This document shows positions 62,138 to 64,000 of a stretch of 64,000 nucleotides of DNA, one piece after another. How positions within the stretch are numbered: the first letter of the stretch is position 1; each line of letters starts with the position of its first letter. This DNA comes from Palsa-360 sp963719875 (GTDB lineage: Bacteria; Acidobacteriota; Terriglobia; Acidiferrales; UBA7541). The notes under the pieces were generated by a model. It was not told where the DNA came from. It was given only the letters and a program-made list of their open reading frames with translations, and made no database searches. The stretch lies in NCBI GenBank assembly GCA_963719875.1, contig CAVRDJ010000002.1, positions 992,001 to 1,056,000 on the forward strand. Reading direction: 5' to 3'. A program made the position numbers and the translations under genes.

Positions 62138-64000
62138 ATGAACCTCAAACTTTCCACCCTCCGCGGGATCTACTTAATTCTGTGCGCGACTTTATGTGCG
62201 TTACCCGCCCACGCACAGGCCGAGCGCATTCTGGAATTCCGCAGCGACATTCGCGTGGAGGATGACGCGACCATGGAGGTCGTCGAAACCATTCGCGTGG
62301 TGAGCGCCGGAGATCAAATTCGACACGGCATTTATCGCGATTTTCCCACGCGTTATGCCGACCGGCTCGGGAACCAATCTAGTGTCGGACTGGAAGTCAC
62401 GGGCGCTACTCGCGACGGCCTTCCGGAGGAATTTCGCGTTGGGGACTATGCAAACGGAAAACGGATTTATATCGGCCGCGCCAACTTTCTTTTGCCCAAC
62501 GGAGAGCACATCTACACGCTCTCCTATGCGACCACCCGCCAAATCGGCTTTTTCGCCGACCACGACGAACTCTTCTGGAATGTCACAGGCAACGGCTGGA
62601 TATTTCCCATCGACCGCGCTTCCGCCAGCGTGCGGATTCCCGGAACCATTCCCGCGGACCAAATCCACCTCGGCGGCTACACAGGGCCGCAGGGATCGCG
62701 CGCGCAAGATCTTTCCTTCGCCAAACAAGATGACGGAAGTTACGCGTTCGCGGCGTCTCGCCCACTGCGCTCAAAGGAAGGCCTGACAATCCTGCTGACG
62801 TGGCCGAAAGGCTACATAGCTGCTCCCACCGGGCAGGAAAAAGTTCGATATTTTCTGCAGGATAACCGCGAGGCGGCTTTGGCGGCCGCCGGCCTGGTCA
62901 CGATTTTTCTTTACTATGTGATTGTGTGGTGGTTTGTCGGGCGGAATCCCGCACCCGGCCCAATCGTCGCGCTCTACGAGCCGCCACCTGGATTTTCTCC
63001 CGCGGCAATGCGGTACCTCGTGCGCATGTCGTATGACAACAAGGCATTCGCGTCCGCAGTGCTGGACATGGCCGTGAAAGGCTATCTGCTCATCAAAGAG
63101 GAAGCCGGAACCTATACGCTCACACGCACGGGGAATGGGCGCGCGGCCCTTAGTCCCGAGGAGCAATCGGCCGCTGACAGCCTCTTCGGCAACCAACCCT
63201 CCATCCTCCTTCGCAACGAGAACCACACGCGGATTAGCGAGGCCATACTTGCGTTGAAAAAATGGCTCAAGAACGCGGAATACAAAACGTACTTCGTCAC
63301 GAACGGCCATTACATGATCCCGGCGGTCGCGTTGTCCATCCTCATGATGCTGTCCATTATTTTCTCCCAATCGACCTTGAAAATACCCCTGGCTGGATTC
63401 CTGACGGTCTGGCTCACCATGTGGAGCCTCGGCGTCTCTGGCCTGCTCTCACTGTCGCTCCAATTGTGGAAGACCGCGCTAGCAGGCGGCCAACTGAAAA
63501 GCGGCGTCACCACGACACTTGCAATTTTCATCACCGCGGTCTCTGTGCTCTTTCTGGGTTTCGAAGTTGCGGGCCTTGTCCTGCTGGCCACTTCGACTTC
63601 GCTCATCCTCGTTGTGGCCCTCGTGGCTTCCGTCCTCCTCAACGCGATGTTCCATCATTTGCTGAGGACGCCCACGCGCGCAGGGCGCGGCGTCCTCGAT
63701 AAAATCGAGGGATTCAAGCTTTTCCTCAGCGCGGTGGATGGCGACCGGCTGAACCGGGTCATGTCCGCCGAAAAAACACCGGAGATGTTTGAAAAGTTTC
63801 TGCCCTATGCCCTGGCCCTCGATGTGGAGCAGGCCTGGGCGGAGAAGTTTTCCGGTGTTCTGAATGACGCTCAGGCCGGCGCCCAAGGCGCATCCGCGTA
63901 CTCTCCGACGTGGTATTCCGGCAGCGCGTGGAACACTTTGGGCGCGGGTGGATTCGTCAGTTCGCTGAGCGGATCTTTTTCCGGCGCCATTTCTTCTTCC
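62138..64000 (+). CDS. DUF2207 membrane protein, cut by the right edge
   Basis: The frame is open from ATG 62138 to the window end (621 codons). A signal peptide (LKLSTLRGIYLILCATLCAL) is followed by the DUF2207 N-terminal domain (ERILEFRSDIRVEDDATMEV, Q-I-R-H-G-I-Y-R-D-F-P-T-R-Y, F-W-N-V-T-G-N-G-W). A helix near residue 255 precedes a cytoplasmic part, then two to four helices and a C-terminal part beginning to enter the Gly/Ser-rich tail (S-S-L-S-G-S-F-S-G). Family function is unknown. GAAGAG precedes the ATG by three bases. Confidence 0.85.
   Translation, partial: MNLKLSTLRGIYLILCATLCALPAHAQAERILEFRSDIRVEDDATMEVVETIRVVSAGDQIRHGIYRDFPTRYADRLGNQSSVGLEVTGATRDGLPEEFRVGDYANGKRIYIGRANFLLPNGEHIYTLSYATTRQIGFFADHDELFWNVTGNGWIFPIDRASASVRIPGTIPADQIHLGGYTGPQGSRAQDLSFAKQDDGSYAFAASRPLRSKEGLTILLTWPKGYIAAPTGQEKVRYFLQDNREAALAAAGLVTIFLYYVIVWWFVGRNPAPGPIVALYEPPPGFSPAAMRYLVRMSYDNKAFASAVLDMAVKGYLLIKEEAGTYTLTRTGNGRAALSPEEQSAADSLFGNQPSILLRNENHTRISEAILALKKWLKNAEYKTYFVTNGHYMIPAVALSILMMLSIIFSQSTLKIPLAGFLTVWLTMWSLGVSGLLSLSLQLWKTALAGGQLKSGVTTTLAIFITAVSVLFLGFEVAGLVLLATSTSLILVVALVASVLLNAMFHHLLRTPTRAGRGVLDKIEGFKLFLSAVDGDRLNRVMSAEKTPEMFEKFLPYALALDVEQAWAEKFSGVLNDAQAGAQGASAYSPTWYSGSAWNTLGAGGFVSSLSGSFSGAISSS

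Overview
The window is about 64 kb of GC-rich chromosomal DNA that looks like a soil Acidobacteriota (Acidobacteriia-type) genome. The grounds are a 1250-residue Oar-like TonB receptor with an N-terminal carboxypeptidase-regulatory domain, LptD (so an outer membrane is present), DUF6152, DUF5818 and DUF4382 proteins, many secreted enzymes, and dense families of imperfect intergenic inverted repeats. Taxonomy is inferred from gene content only. There is no rRNA, CRISPR array, transposase, integrase or phage gene; one tRNA-Ser(TGA) is present.

Layout. 1-0.4 kb: HigBA-type toxin-antitoxin pair (antitoxin cut by the window edge). 0.4-7 kb: secreted LVIVD-repeat protein, an ECF-like sigma factor translationally coupled to a zinc-finger/bactofilin-like membrane protein, a DUF4382 lipoprotein and an Ala/Ser/Thr-rich exported protein. 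7.3-9.7 kb: threonine ammonia-lyase plus Kbl/BioF-like enzyme. 10.5-11.1 kb: a second HigBA pair. 11.3-18.2 kb: POT transporter, TMTC-like TPR membrane protein, FAD oxidoreductase, secreted amidohydrolase, and a RelE-type TA pair whose toxin carries an in-frame amber codon. 18.6-28.8 kb: TonB receptor, deoxynucleoside kinase, histidine kinase, exported alpha/beta hydrolase, class V PLP enzyme. 28.9-32.7 kb: tRNA-Ser and a tandem duplication of a DUF6152 gene plus a larger secreted protein, each copy with a conserved promoter. 33-41 kb: GT39-like protein, epimerase, orphan HTH antitoxin, two MmgE/PrpD proteins with Tat-like leaders, and between them a lower-GC pocket with a caspase/CHAT-like protein. 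41-52 kb: PH-domain protein, receiver-PilZ and PilZ proteins, M20 peptidase, DUF169, HU, ClC channel, divergent polysaccharide deacetylase coupled to an S41 protease-like protein, and an RDD protein. 52.8-64 kb: lptD-amidase, ccdA-tlpA, hicBA, two MacB-like permeases, and a DUF2207 protein cut by the right edge.

Functional links: sigma factor/anti-sigma; threonine catabolism; CcdA feeding electrons to a TlpA-type thioredoxin; S41/deacetylase envelope pair; LptD for LPS export. Points that stand out are the TA loci with -10 boxes only 3-6 nt from the start codon, the amber-interrupted RelE toxin beside a duplicated amidohydrolase tail, a decayed HigA2-type remnant, the anti-sigma/bactofilin fusion, the stand-alone CHAT-like protein and the duplicated DUF6152 modules. 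Five or six families of intergenic inverted repeats recur, one of which runs into a coding N-terminus.
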